In this document: piece by piece, positions 27,770-37,206 of the stretch
How positions within the stretch are numbered: the first letter of the stretch is position 1
Layout: every line of letters begins with the position of its first letter
Source of the DNA: Thermotoga profunda AZM34c06
GTDB lineage: Bacteria; Thermotogota; Thermotogae; Thermotogales; DSM-5069
DNA: 64,000 bases
Direction of reading: 5' to 3'
NCBI RefSeq assembly: GCF_000828675.1
Contig: NZ_AP014510.1
Span: forward strand, 1,569,413-1,633,412
Translations under genes and position numbers: made by a program
Notes under the pieces: model-generated
What the model saw: only the letters and a program-made list of their open reading frames with translations
The model's database searches: none
What the model was told of the DNA's origin: nothing

Positions 27770-28573
27770 TCAGATCAATTCATCTAAAATCTGTTTTGCT
27801 TGCTCGTATGTCAATTTACCACTTGCCACAAGACGCAAGATCTTTTTCTCTATACCCTCAGATCTCTCAGCCCTGTTTGTTGATATGATATCCACATCAC
27901 CCGAGGCTGTACTGATCGTTATTTTCATTCTGCCATCGCCAAACAGATAATCTCTACCCTCACGTGTATAACCCACATTGGTATTTAATTCACCACTCGC
28001 TGTCCTCATAGTCAATCTCATATTCGGCACACCGACAGTTTCCATGATTAGATCGCCATTCGTAGTACTCACAATCCAATCACCATTTTGACATATCAGA
28101 TTTTTTATATTTAGATCTCCACTGACACTGGAAAAAACAAATTTGGCGATCGTTGGCGAATCCATCTTGATATCTCCTGAAACAGTTTTCACCTGGCAAT
28201 CGGAAAATTCCACACTGTCCAACACGATGTCACCCGATATAGTTTTTACAGTCAAGATTTCACCTCTTACTGAATGTACCATAATATCCGAAGAAACACT
28301 GCTGATCATAAATTCTCTTAACTCATAGGGCACCGCAATTTCCATACTTTCTTGTGAACTGCCCGAACCAAATACCACCGGACCGAGGAATGAAAAATGT
28401 TTATCTCTGGTGCTTATTGTCAATGTATCATCTTTGTATTCCAAATGAGGTTGCTGAGATTCATAAATGACATAAGTGTCCGATGAATGTGTGCCGAATA
28501 TCTTTATATCGGTATCCACGCTTTTCACTATGAGTTTCTTGATCTTGGAAAAATCAATTGCTTGTTTTTCCAT
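27770..28573 (-). CDS. DUF4097 beta-helix protein with a SHOCT-like C-terminus
   Basis: The 267-residue protein shows the repeating DUF4097 pattern, with many short turns of the type VKTISGDIVLDSV, VKTVSGDIKMDSP and FSSVSGDLNIKNL, as in YvlB of Bacillus. Roughly eight such turns run between residues 90 and 245. It has no signal peptide or membrane helix. The last 25 residues (ILRLVASGKLTYEQAKQILDEL) form a short helical hairpin that resembles the end of the DUF2089 protein encoded two genes upstream. Its function is unknown; YvlB-type genes are often tied to membrane stress. Confidence 0.87.
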   Translation of the reverse strand: MEKQAIDFSKIKKLIVKSVDTDIKIFGTHSSDTYVIYESQQPHLEYKDDTLTISTRDKHFSFLGPVVFGSGSSQESMEIAVPYELREFMISSVSSDIMVHSVRGEILTVKTISGDIVLDSVEFSDCQVKTVSGDIKMDSPTIAKFVFSSVSGDLNIKNLICQNGDWIVSTTNGDLIMETVGVPNMRLTMRTASGELNTNVGYTREGRDYLFGDGRMKITISTASGDVDIISTNRAERSEGIEKKILRLVASGKLTYEQAKQILDELI

Positions 28574-28585
28574 TATTCTCGCCTC

Positions 28586-28810
28586 CTAAAAACCCATGAA
28601 GATCACAATCACCCATATGACGACTGCTTCTCCAACGAGATATACGATGATCGGTATGATGTTTCCAATGATCAAAAAGAGCGCGTATAAACCAACAAAA
28701 AATGAATATACGAGTGTAACGGATTTGACTTTCATCTGAAGAAGTTTTGAGCCTATGTATATGAGAAGTAGAGCTCCTATCACGCCAGTTATACCAAGGG
28801 CGATTTTCAT
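28586..28810 (-). CDS. Small integral membrane protein
   Basis: This 74-residue protein has two to three hydrophobic helices (about 3-24, 30-50 and 52-72) with a short basic loop (KLLQMKVKS) between the first two. I do not recognise a family. It overlaps the DUF2089 gene by four bases and precedes the DUF4097 gene by 12 bases, which makes it a clear operon member. Confidence 0.8.
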   Translation of the reverse strand: MKIALGITGVIGALLLIYIGSKLLQMKVKSVTLVYSFFVGLYALFLIIGNIIPIIVYLVGEAVVIWVIVIFMGF

Positions 28811-29181
28811 TGTTCTCTCAGCCTCCTGATCTTCTCCAATGCCTCCTGAGCTGATATTTCGCCCTTCTCGAGTTTATCCAATAGTTCATCAACCTGCTTT
28901 TCTTCTGTGACTTCTTGTGCCTCATAACCAAGTGTTTTGACGATTCCTTCCAACCTTGATTTTGCCGTTGGATATGATATTCCAAGTTCTTTCTGAAGGT
29001 CGCTTAAATTACCCCTTGCCTTGATAAAAATCCTAAGAAAATTCAGTTGATCTGGTGTGAGTCTGAAAAATTCTTCCAGTTCAAATTTACCTTTTATCAC
29101 AGTACCGCATGATGGACAACTCAATTCAGTTACAATGAGGTTAGAACCACAAATTGGACATTTCGAAATAACACGGGCCAT
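28807..29181 (-). CDS. DUF2089-family zinc-ribbon HTH regulator
   Basis: This 124-residue protein has an N-terminal zinc ribbon (C-x2-C in KCPICGS and C-x2-C in LSCPSCGT), a helix-turn-helix (about 47-80, DLQKELGISYPTAKSRLEGI, like a sigma-70 region 4 helix pair) and a C-terminal helical hairpin (LLDKLEKGEISAQEALEKIRRL). This is the DUF2089 arrangement. The ATG at 29181 has GAAAGGAGAGG upstream. It is the first gene of a four-gene operon and probably its regulator. Confidence 0.88.
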   Translation of the reverse strand: MARVISKCPICGSNLIVTELSCPSCGTVIKGKFELEEFFRLTPDQLNFLRIFIKARGNLSDLQKELGISYPTAKSRLEGIVKTLGYEAQEVTEEKQVDELLDKLEKGEISAQEALEKIRRLREQ

Positions 29182-29216
29182 TGAAACCTCTCCTTTCATT
29201 TTTTTGAACTCAACTT

Positions 29217-29233
29217 AAATATATTTTATATTT
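29217..29233. promoter_or_regulatory. Perfect AT palindrome over the -10 of the DUF2089 operon
   Basis: AAATATA-TTT-TATATTT is a perfect inverted repeat centred on 29225. It overlaps the minus-strand -10 element at 29223-29228. It is a candidate operator for the DUF2089 protein. The AT-rich sequence makes a chance occurrence possible. Confidence 0.4.
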
Positions 29234-29251
29234 CAATTCAAAATTTGTCAA
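29223..29251 (-). promoter_or_regulatory. Promoter of the DUF2089-DUF4097-DUF2207 operon
   Basis: On the minus strand a perfect TTGACA (29251-29246) is followed after 17 bases by TAAAAT (29228-29223). This is one of the best sigma-70-type promoters in the window. The divergent pyrH gene lies on the other side. Confidence 0.8.
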
Positions 29252-29325
29252 GGTCACATCAAGGTAACAACAATCTTCATCTCTATTGGAATAACTCTGA
29301 TAAAATTTCTTGGGAGGGATCGATG

Positions 29326-30027
29326 ATGTACAAGAAGGTATTGATAAAACTCAGTGGTGAGGTGATGTGCGGGGAGGGTTCACGGGGGTTTGATCAGAAT
29401 AATATAAACTATCTTGTCAAAGAGATATCCCAAGTTGTAGATTACGGAACGAATGTTGGTATCGTAATAGGTGCCGGAAATATATTCAGAGGTGAGGAAT
29501 TGTCAGAGATACCACATTCGTTAGCGGATCAGATAGGTATGCTTGGAACGGTTATAAACGGTTTGTACCTGAAAGGAGCCCTTGAAAAGCATGGTGTGAA
29601 ATGCGTTGTGGTCTCACAGATATCTTCATTACCATCGATTAGGCCTATTCACTATGATGATATAAACCTTTATTTCGATGCCGGATATGTCGTTGTCTTT
29701 GCAGGTGGAACGAGTAATCCATTCTTCACAACAGATACAGCAGCAGCTCTAAGAGCCGTTGAGATGGGAGCTTCTGTTTTGATAAAGGCGACCAAGGTCG
29801 ATGGGGTCTATGACAGTGACCCGAAAAAAAATAAGTCAGCTCACAGATTTGAAAAAATCTCTTATCAACAAGCGATCAAACTCGGTTTAAAGGTCATGGA
29901 TATGGAAGCTTTCTCTATCTGTGGTAGATACAAACTCCCAATAGTCGTTTTGAATTTCTTCGAAGAAGGAGCTTTATTAAAAGCTGTTCGTGGAGAAAAC
30001 ATTGGTAGTATCATATTACCTGATTGA
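29326..30027 (+). CDS. pyrH: UMP kinase
   Basis: PyrH phosphorylates UMP to UDP. The 233-residue amino-acid-kinase-fold protein starts MYKKVLIKLSGEVM and has GIVIGAGNIFRG (about residues 45-56), FAGGTSNPFFTTDTAAALRA (about 125-145) and KATKVDGVYDSDP, all typical. Two ATGs at 29323 and 29326 compete; the second lies seven bases from GGGAGGG and is preferred. A GATAAAAT with an upstream TG (about 29299-29306) may be its -10. eno follows 12 bases later, which is an unusual partner. Confidence 0.95.
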   Translation: MYKKVLIKLSGEVMCGEGSRGFDQNNINYLVKEISQVVDYGTNVGIVIGAGNIFRGEELSEIPHSLADQIGMLGTVINGLYLKGALEKHGVKCVVVSQISSLPSIRPIHYDDINLYFDAGYVVVFAGGTSNPFFTTDTAAALRAVEMGASVLIKATKVDGVYDSDPKKNKSAHRFEKISYQQAIKLGLKVMDMEAFSICGRYKLPIVVLNFFEEGALLKAVRGENIGSIILPD

Positions 30028-31335
<1,308 letters not shown>

Positions 31336-31352
31336 TGTTTTCAAACTATACC

Positions 31353-31381
31353 AAGGCGCGGTCTTACCCGCGCCTTATTCA
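31353..31381 (+). terminator. Terminator of pyrH-eno, also in the CDF leader
   Basis: A 9-base-pair stem AAGGCGCGG with CCGCGCCTT and a 6-base loop is followed by ATTCATC, a poor T-run. It lies downstream of the CDF promoter, so transcripts of the CDF gene must read through it. It may act as an attenuator or only as a weak terminator. Confidence 0.6.
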
Positions 31382-31393
31382 TCAGGTGATAAT

Positions 31394-32338
31394 ATGGAAG
31401 ACAGGGACAAGATTTCTTCAAAGGCTGCCTGGATTGGAGTGTTTGCGAACGCCACCTTGGCAGTGATGAAAATCTTGGTTGGATTGATTTTCAAAAGTAT
31501 GGCTGTGCTCGCAGACGGAATTGATACATCAACCGATATCTTCACGTCCTTAGTTACTTTGGTCTCGAGCAAGATATCAAATCGTCCTCCTGATAAGACA
31601 CATCCATACGGTCATGAAAGGGTCGAAGCAATAGCGGCAAAGGTCGTATCTTTTGTCATCTTTTATGCTGGAACAAACTTGATGGTCTCATCAATCAAGA
31701 GAATTATAAGTGGTGAACATATATTGATCATTGGAGTGCTTCCATTGATCGTCTCACTCATTTCCGTTGCGATGAAAACATGGCTGTTTATCTATAAATA
31801 CAATGTTGGAAAGAAGATAGGTAGTTATGCGTTTATTGCCGATGCTTTGAATATGAGAAATGACATTCTCATCTCTTCAACGGTCTTTGCTGGTGTACTT
31901 TTGAATAAAATTGGTCTTCTATGGGTAGATGGAATAGTAGCCCTGATAATATCTGTAATGATTATAAGAACAGCATTTGAAATCTTTAAAGAAACAAGCT
32001 ATGAATTGATGGATGGTATGACAAACTTTGATGTTTACAATCAAATCTTCAAAGCTGTGAAAAAAGTTCAGGGAGCTGCCAATCCTCACAAAGTGAGGGT
32101 GAGACAAGTTGGATACAAATATTTTGTCGACATGGACATAGAGGTCAGTGGTGGAATAACTGTCCAGCAAGGTCATGATATCGCCACTCAGGTTAAGAAA
32201 GCTATAATCGAGCAAAATGATAGAATCGCGGATGTAATGGTACACGTGGAACCAATAGGGAACGTAGAACGTGAAGCGTATGGATTGTCACAACACCAAA
32301 TTACAGATGGAGGTGAAAAAATTGATATTCAAAGGTGA
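31394..32338 (+). CDS. Cation diffusion facilitator transporter, probably Mn2+ efflux
   Basis: CDF proteins export divalent metals in exchange for protons. The 314-residue protein has six helices, HPYGHERVEAIA after helix 2 and a cytoplasmic C-terminal metallochaperone-like domain (about 210-300, with VHVEP). The transport site is D44-x3-D48 in helix 2 and N153-x3-D157 in helix 5. The usual zinc transporters have His at the position of N153; Asn there is known from Mn2+-specific CDF proteins such as MntE. Mn2+ is thus the best guess. It overlaps the acetyltransferase gene by 17 bases. Confidence 0.9.
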   Translation: MEDRDKISSKAAWIGVFANATLAVMKILVGLIFKSMAVLADGIDTSTDIFTSLVTLVSSKISNRPPDKTHPYGHERVEAIAAKVVSFVIFYAGTNLMVSSIKRIISGEHILIIGVLPLIVSLISVAMKTWLFIYKYNVGKKIGSYAFIADALNMRNDILISSTVFAGVLLNKIGLLWVDGIVALIISVMIIRTAFEIFKETSYELMDGMTNFDVYNQIFKAVKKVQGAANPHKVRVRQVGYKYFVDMDIEVSGGITVQQGHDIATQVKKAIIEQNDRIADVMVHVEPIGNVEREAYGLSQHQITDGGEKIDIQR

Positions 32339-32849
32339 AAAGATCATGTTAAGGCCAGTTGAGCTTTCAGATGTCGAACAATTACTGAATATCAACGACT
32401 TGGAAGTCAGACAGAATTTATTGTCAGTTTTTCCATTGAATCGAGTGCGTGAAGAAGAATGGGTAAGAAACCTTTATTCAAATCAGAGAGATGTGGTCTT
32501 TGCCGTTGTACCACTTGGTCAAGAAAAATTGATCGGTACAACTGGTTTGCATCAAATCGATTGGGTCAATAGATTGGCAGAATTTGGCATAGCGATAACT
32601 GATAAAAGATATTGGAACATGGGATTTGGTACAGAGGCAACGAAATTGACTTTGAAATATGCATTTGAATATCTCAATCTCAACAGGGTTTCTTTAAGGG
32701 TATACGATTACAACAAAAGGGCGATACATGTTTATGAAAAATGCGGGTTTGTCCATGAAGGAAGATTAAGAAAAGCTCGATATCTAAATGGAAAATATCA
32801 CGATGTTTTAATCATGAGTGTACTCAGCAATGAATATTTTCAGTATTGA
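32322..32849 (+). CDS. GNAT-family N-acetyltransferase (RimJ/RimL type)
   Basis: The 175-residue protein has the RimJ/RimL-type acetyl-CoA fold: RPVELSDVEQLLNI at the start, GTTGLHQIDWVNRLAEFGIAI, the pyrophosphate-binding loop KRYWNMGFGTEATKLTLKYAF, and VYDYNKRAIHVYEKCGFVHEG. I start it at the TTG at 32322, seven bases after GGAGGTGA, inside the end of the CDF gene. The substrate is unknown; spermidine, an antibiotic or a ribosomal-protein N-terminus are all possible for this group. Confidence 0.85.
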   Translation: MIFKGEKIMLRPVELSDVEQLLNINDLEVRQNLLSVFPLNRVREEEWVRNLYSNQRDVVFAVVPLGQEKLIGTTGLHQIDWVNRLAEFGIAITDKRYWNMGFGTEATKLTLKYAFEYLNLNRVSLRVYDYNKRAIHVYEKCGFVHEGRLRKARYLNGKYHDVLIMSVLSNEYFQY

Positions 32850-32910
32850 TCAATGCGTTAACGATCAAACAAATGCAAGATGAATATTTTTCATGTGAAC
32901 TGCCATCATG

Positions 32911-32935
32911 AAAAAAGGGGACCTTTGTCCCCTTT
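32911..32935 (-). terminator. Terminator of the tRNA cluster
   Basis: GGGGAC (32917-32922), loop CTTT and GTCCCC (32927-32932) form a stem flanked by AAAAAA on the left. Read on the minus strand this gives a stem followed by six T residues, directly after the tRNA-Ala CCA end. It may also stop plus-strand transcripts from the acetyltransferase gene, with a weaker TTT run. Confidence 0.8.
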
Positions 32936-33011
32936 GGTGGAGCCGATGGGACTTGAACCCACGACCTCTACCGTGCCATGGTAGCGCTCTCCCAAGCTGA
33001 GCTACGGCCCC
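32935..33011 (-). tRNA. tRNA-Ala (anticodon GGC)
   Basis: The minus strand gives a full cloverleaf: acceptor GGGGCCG with CGGCTCC (one G-U pair), D-arm GCTC/GAGC, anticodon stem CTACC/GGTAG with loop ATGGCAC, T-arm GTGGG-TTCAAGT-CCCAT, discriminator A and an encoded CCA. It is last in a Val-Phe-Ala cluster. Confidence 0.95.
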
Positions 33012-33036
33012 ATTTTACCTACCTTCAACAAAAAAC

Positions 33037-33112
33037 TGGTGGCCAGGGGCGGAATCGAACCGTCGACACCTGGATTTTCAGTCCAGTGCTCTACCAACTG
33101 AGCTACCTGGCC
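33037..33112 (-). tRNA. tRNA-Phe (anticodon GAA)
   Basis: The minus strand gives acceptor GGCCAGG with CCTGGCC, D-arm GCTC/GAGC, anticodon stem CTGGA/TCCAG with loop CTGAAAA, variable loop GTGTC, and T-arm GACGG-TTCGATT-CCGCC with one mismatch, followed by ACCA encoded in the DNA. Confidence 0.95.
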
Positions 33113-33121
33113 ACTCTCCTT

Positions 33122-33196
33122 TGGTGGGTGCGGCAGGACTCGAACCTACGACCTTCTGCTCGTAAGGCAGACGCTCTTCCTCTGAGCTACGCACCC
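33122..33196 (-). tRNA. tRNA-Val (anticodon TAC)
   Basis: The minus strand gives acceptor GGGTGCG with CGCACCC, D-arm GCTC/GAGC, anticodon stem TCTGC/GCAGA with loop CTTACGA, and T-arm GTAGG-TTCGAGT-CCTGC, followed by ACCA. The anticodon UAC reads valine codons. It is the first gene of the cluster after the promoter. Confidence 0.94.
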
Positions 33197-33215
33197 ACCG
33201 ATACGACCATTGATT

Positions 33216-33244
33216 ATCCTATCATACAACTTTATCTTTTTCAA
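33216..33244 (-). promoter_or_regulatory. Promoter of the tRNA cluster
   Basis: On the minus strand TTGAAA (33244-33239) is followed after 17 bases by TAGGAT (33221-33216), about 20 bases before tRNA-Val. A GATAAT three bases downstream is an alternative -10 at a longer spacing. Confidence 0.5.
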
Positions 33245-33276
33245 GTACCATACTCGTATAAAACCACAAGCGATTC

Positions 33277-34848
33277 TCAATTACTCTTGATTGAATCAAT
33301 CAGAGCTTTGAACAATGGATGTGGATTACCAACTTTTGTTTTGAGCTCTGGATGATACTGTATTCCAATGAAATATGGGTGATCTTCTAACTCTATTGCC
33401 TCAACAAAATTCGATTGAGCACTGATGACGAGTTTGTTGCCATTTTCATTTGGTAGTTTGAACAACTCGGGATATTCATCATAATTGACCTCGTAGCGAT
33501 GCCTATGCCTTTCAGAAACTTGTTCGACTCCACCATAGATTTGCCAGAGTTTGGTGTTCTTTAAAATTCGCATCGATTGAGATCCAAGCCTCATTGTTCC
33601 ACCGAGTTGTAAAATTCTTTTTTGTTCTTCCATCAATGTTATGACTGGATAAGGTGTGTTTGGATCGAATTCTGTGGAATTGGCATCTTTGTAACCAAGA
33701 ACATTTCTCGCAAACTCAATAACCATTAATTGCATTCCGAGACAAATTCCCAAAATAGGCTTCTTATATTCTCTTGCAAAATGAATTGCTCTTATTTTAC
33801 CTTCTATCCCTCTCTTTCCAAACCCCCCAGGTATTATCAAGGCGTCATACTCGAACAGGGTATCGCATACTTGTTCCCAATTCATCTCTTCGAGAATCTG
33901 TGCATCGACAATTGATGGCTTGACACATCCAGATAGAAAAACAGATTCAATGATACTTTTGTACGCATCATCAGTACCAAGATATTTCGCTACGAGTGCT
34001 ATTTTATATGTTTTGAAAACCTTTGGGTAATCCCATTTAAAACCCGATTCATCGAGGGTGATTTTCAATCTTCGAGCTACCTTCCTATGTACTTCATGAT
34101 TCTTGAGTATCTCGACAACAGAATAGACATTTGGGACATCGGATAGGTTTATCACCATGTCGTTTGGTACTCCACCAAAAAGTGCTACCTTTTTCAGACT
34201 ATCACCATTTATCGGACTCTCAGATCTTACAACGATCATATCGGGATTGATACCAGATCTTCGGAGTAACTGAACGGATTGTTGTGTTGGCTTTGTCTTG
34301 AATTCATTAGAGGCTTTCAGATATGGTACGTATGTAACGTGTATGAACAAGAAATCGTCTACAGATTTTTCCAGTGCAAGCTCACGAACGCTCTCTAAGA
34401 AAACTTCACTCTCTATATCTCCTACGGTACCACCTATCTCGATGACATTCACTTCTCCTTCAAGTGATTCGATTCTTTTTTTGATTTCTCCAGTTACATG
34501 TGGAACTATTTGAACAGTTGAACCAAGATATCCTCCTTCTCTTTCTCTTTGTACAATGGTTGAGTAAACCTGTCCTGCTGTTATATTGTTCTTCCTACTC
34601 ATGTTCTCGCCAAGAAAACGCTCGTAGTGTCCAAGATCTAAATCTGCCTCATATCCATCTTCTGTAACGAAAACTTCTCCATGCTGATTGGGATTCATTG
34701 TTCCGGCATCTACATTCAAATATGGATCTATTTTTAAAACATTAACCTTGACACTACACTCTTTGAGTAATCTTGCCAAAGAAGCGGAAAAAATTCCTTT
34801 TCCAACACCACTCAATACACCACCGGTCACAACGATATACTTTTTCAT
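33277..34848 (-). CDS. pyrG: CTP synthase
   Basis: PyrG makes CTP from UTP with glutamine nitrogen. The 523-residue protein has the synthetase domain (KYIVVTGGVLSGVGKGI with the P-loop, KIDPYLNVDAGTMNP) and a class I glutamine amidotransferase domain (about 285-523) with the nucleophile in GICLGMQLMVIE and the HPE dyad in GIQYHPELKTK. AAGGTGAG precedes the ATG. It follows the PfkB kinase gene by 15 bases. Length is slightly below the usual 530-545. Confidence 0.96.
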   Translation of the reverse strand: MKKYIVVTGGVLSGVGKGIFSASLARLLKECSVKVNVLKIDPYLNVDAGTMNPNQHGEVFVTEDGYEADLDLGHYERFLGENMSRKNNITAGQVYSTIVQREREGGYLGSTVQIVPHVTGEIKKRIESLEGEVNVIEIGGTVGDIESEVFLESVRELALEKSVDDFLFIHVTYVPYLKASNEFKTKPTQQSVQLLRRSGINPDMIVVRSESPINGDSLKKVALFGGVPNDMVINLSDVPNVYSVVEILKNHEVHRKVARRLKITLDESGFKWDYPKVFKTYKIALVAKYLGTDDAYKSIIESVFLSGCVKPSIVDAQILEEMNWEQVCDTLFEYDALIIPGGFGKRGIEGKIRAIHFAREYKKPILGICLGMQLMVIEFARNVLGYKDANSTEFDPNTPYPVITLMEEQKRILQLGGTMRLGSQSMRILKNTKLWQIYGGVEQVSERHRHRYEVNYDEYPELFKLPNENGNKLVISAQSNFVEAIELEDHPYFIGIQYHPELKTKVGNPHPLFKALIDSIKSN

Positions 34849-34863
34849 GCGCTCACCTTCTTT

Positions 34864-35787
34864 TCACAAAACAGCTATGAGATCTTCTTCTTTTATTTTT
34901 TTAAGAAATTCAAGTAATTCCTCTTTAGTTGGACTTGCACTGGACGTACCTTGCCTGGTTACAGAAATCGCCGATGCCGCGACGGCAAGTTTCAAAGTGT
35001 TTCTCTGTGAAAGTTTTTTCATTTTACCTGTGATATAAGCTGCATTGAAGGCATCACCAGCACCAGTTGTATCAACCACATCGACTTCGTATGCATCTAC
35101 ATGAAACGATGTCTTTTCAGAAAAGAAACTGGCACCTTTTGATCCCATCTTAACTACTACTTCTTCAACACCTGAAGACAAAAGTTTTTTAGCTGCCTTT
35201 TCTATATCAGTTTCTTTTGTCATCTTGAAAAGTTCAACTTCGTTTGGTGCTACTGTATCTGCGTATGAAACTATTTCCAAAAAAGACTCATCTACAAATC
35301 CAGCTGGATCTATATAGACATACTTTCCATTCCGCTTTGACATCAGCACCACTTCACGGACTGTATCAATAGGTATGCCCAGCTGGATGAAAACCGCCTT
35401 GGATTTTTCTAAGAAGGTCCAATCTATCATCTCGGGGTTCAGATAACTATTCGCACCGAGAATGTGAAACATGGTGTTTCTACCTTTTGATTCAACAACT
35501 ACAAATGTCTTACCTGTTTGGGTATTGAAAGACTTAACGAATGAGATATCAACACCAGATTTCTCCAATTTCTTGAGAACACTCTGGGAGATAGCATCAT
35601 TACCTATGCAAGCTATTAAATGACAGTCTATGCCAAGTTTTGCAAGACCAACTGCCGTATTGGCTCCTTTCCCACCGATGTCAACAAATGTCTGCTGACA
35701 CATATGATTCTCTCCTATTCGGAGTTGGTCAATATACAAAAAAGTATCTACATTGATCTTACCGAAGACTGCTACTCTCTCATCCAT
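34864..35787 (-). CDS. PfkB-family sugar kinase, ribokinase-like
   Basis: The 307-residue kinase has both PfkB signatures: DIGGKGANTAVGLAKLGIDCH near residue 38 and VVDTTGAGDAFNAAYITG near 240, whose aspartate is the catalytic base. The GGKGAN form and the overall pattern are closest to ribokinase, so D-ribose to ribose 5-phosphate is likely. Other PfkB substrates cannot be excluded. No ribose transporter lies nearby. AAGGAGCG precedes the ATG. pyrG follows in the same direction; ribose phosphate and CTP both belong to nucleotide synthesis. Confidence 0.85.
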   Translation of the reverse strand: MDERVAVFGKINVDTFLYIDQLRIGENHMCQQTFVDIGGKGANTAVGLAKLGIDCHLIACIGNDAISQSVLKKLEKSGVDISFVKSFNTQTGKTFVVVESKGRNTMFHILGANSYLNPEMIDWTFLEKSKAVFIQLGIPIDTVREVVLMSKRNGKYVYIDPAGFVDESFLEIVSYADTVAPNEVELFKMTKETDIEKAAKKLLSSGVEEVVVKMGSKGASFFSEKTSFHVDAYEVDVVDTTGAGDAFNAAYITGKMKKLSQRNTLKLAVAASAISVTRQGTSSASPTKEELLEFLKKIKEEDLIAVL

Positions 35788-35840
35788 GCACTTCGCTCCT
35801 TGATCTTTAGATTACCTTTTGTAGTATAAAACGAAGTTAT

Positions 35841-36581
35841 TCAACTGAAAAGCCCCAAATTTACGGCAAAACATTTTTCTGCGAAAACAGATAGATCTTC
35901 CTCTATTTTCATATCACACATATGATCAAAACCGGTTTCACCTTTGTTCAAGATCACGACCTTTGCACCATTGGCTTTCGCGATGAATGGAAGTTGTGCA
36001 GCAGGATAAACAACCAAAGAGCTCCCCAATACGATCATCAAATCACATTTAGTTGCATGATTTTGAGCTTCATATAGGGCTCTTTCAGGCAAAGATTCAC
36101 CAAAAAATACAATATCTGGCCGAATTAAACCTGAACAATCGCACAACGGAAGATCTGAGTTTTCAATCATATTTTTGATTGACGAGAGACTGAATCTTTC
36201 TGAACATCTAATACAATGATATTCGTATACACTTCCATGCAACTCTATGACGTTTTTGCTTCCCGCCTTTTGATGCAAACCATCTATGTTCTGAGTGATT
36301 GTTGCTTTCAAGATACCATTTTGTTCAAGTCTTGCAAGCATGAGATGCGCTGCATTTGGCTTAACATCAGCCATTGGCAAAAGTACTTCTTTCCAGAATT
36401 TGTAAAATCCCTTGGGATCGCGATAGAAATACTCTATATCAAAGACATCTTCTGGATACCTTGAATAAAGACCGTTTTGACTTCGAAAGTCAGGTATACC
36501 GCTTGGAGTACTTATTCCTGCACCGGTCAGAGCAATTACATACTTGGAAGATTTGAGCAAACAAAGAAAATCTTCTACCAA
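35841..36581 (-). CDS. cobB: Sir2-family NAD-dependent protein deacetylase
   Basis: Sirtuins remove acetyl or other acyl groups from lysine with NAD+. The 246-residue protein has GAGIS (20-24) and GIPDFRSQNGLY, TQNIDGLH (96-103), catalytic H115 in ELHGS, and a zinc site C123/C126/C147/C149. The pattern is that of the structurally studied Thermotoga enzyme. The start is TTG at 36581 after AGGTGA, overlapping the preceding gene by seven bases. Confidence 0.94.
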   Translation of the reverse strand: MVEDFLCLLKSSKYVIALTGAGISTPSGIPDFRSQNGLYSRYPEDVFDIEYFYRDPKGFYKFWKEVLLPMADVKPNAAHLMLARLEQNGILKATITQNIDGLHQKAGSKNVIELHGSVYEYHCIRCSERFSLSSIKNMIENSDLPLCDCSGLIRPDIVFFGESLPERALYEAQNHATKCDLMIVLGSSLVVYPAAQLPFIAKANGAKVVILNKGETGFDHMCDMKIEEDLSVFAEKCFAVNLGLFS

Positions 36582-37162
36582 TTTTCTTCACCTTTCTTGA
36601 AGACAACTTTTGGAAAAACCATAGAACTTTGAGTCGGTTGCCAATAGATCTGATTTGAAACGATCTTAGTAGGTGTAGGTTCTATGGTGATTATTTGTGC
36701 ATCCTGTGGGACGATAACCGTGATTTGAGAGTCATTGACAGAGTATATCGATATATCTTTGAGCGATGTATCAACAACACCATCTTGTACCAATGCGGCG
36801 TTGGATAATCTGGCGATTTCCAAAACTTCAAGTATACCTGATCTTTCTGTAATCGTCGAATTCATCGATATTACTTCTATCTGCCTTCCTATCTTTTTGC
36901 TGACATCGTCAAAATAACTCTTAAAAGTCGAAGTGGAAGCCTGTCGATATTGATCTATATATTGCTGTTGCTTGGATTTATCCTTGAAAAAAAGGCCAGC
37001 CGTTGCTGTAAATGTAGCCTGGCCTGTGTAATCATATTCCATCTCACTCCTATAGTAGGCTATTTCAAATGGTGGTTTCTGCATCAAAGTCGTGATCAAT
37101 TGTGTGACAACAAAGAAAACTATAAATGCAATCAATATATAAAACAAGGTTTTTTGATTCAC
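36575..37162 (-). CDS. Membrane-anchored protein of unknown function (possibly DUF4897)
   Basis: This 195-residue protein has one N-terminal helix (about 6-27) and an extracytoplasmic part of about 165 residues that looks alpha/beta with no Cys. It recalls DUF4897 proteins found in Thermotogota, but I cannot verify this. I use the GTG at 37162, which is seven bases from GGAGG; the TTG one codon earlier is too close. It is coupled to the Sir2 gene by a seven-base overlap, which may only reflect transcription together. Confidence 0.75.
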   Translation of the reverse strand: MNQKTLFYILIAFIVFFVVTQLITTLMQKPPFEIAYYRSEMEYDYTGQATFTATAGLFFKDKSKQQQYIDQYRQASTSTFKSYFDDVSKKIGRQIEVISMNSTITERSGILEVLEIARLSNAALVQDGVVDTSLKDISIYSVNDSQITVIVPQDAQIITIEPTPTKIVSNQIYWQPTQSSMVFPKVVFKKGEENW

Positions 37163-37206
37163 CAATTCTCCTCCCTTCTAAAACTATGTTACCACAGGGG
37201 GAGAAT

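Noticed and set aside
32847-32870. Inverted repeat TTGATC/GATCAA after the acetyltransferase gene
   Set aside because: The 11-base loop and lack of a T-run make it a poor terminator; the hairpin at 32911 is better.
32978-33355. 125-codon open frame on the plus strand
   Set aside because: It runs through three tRNA genes on the other strand and the end of pyrG.
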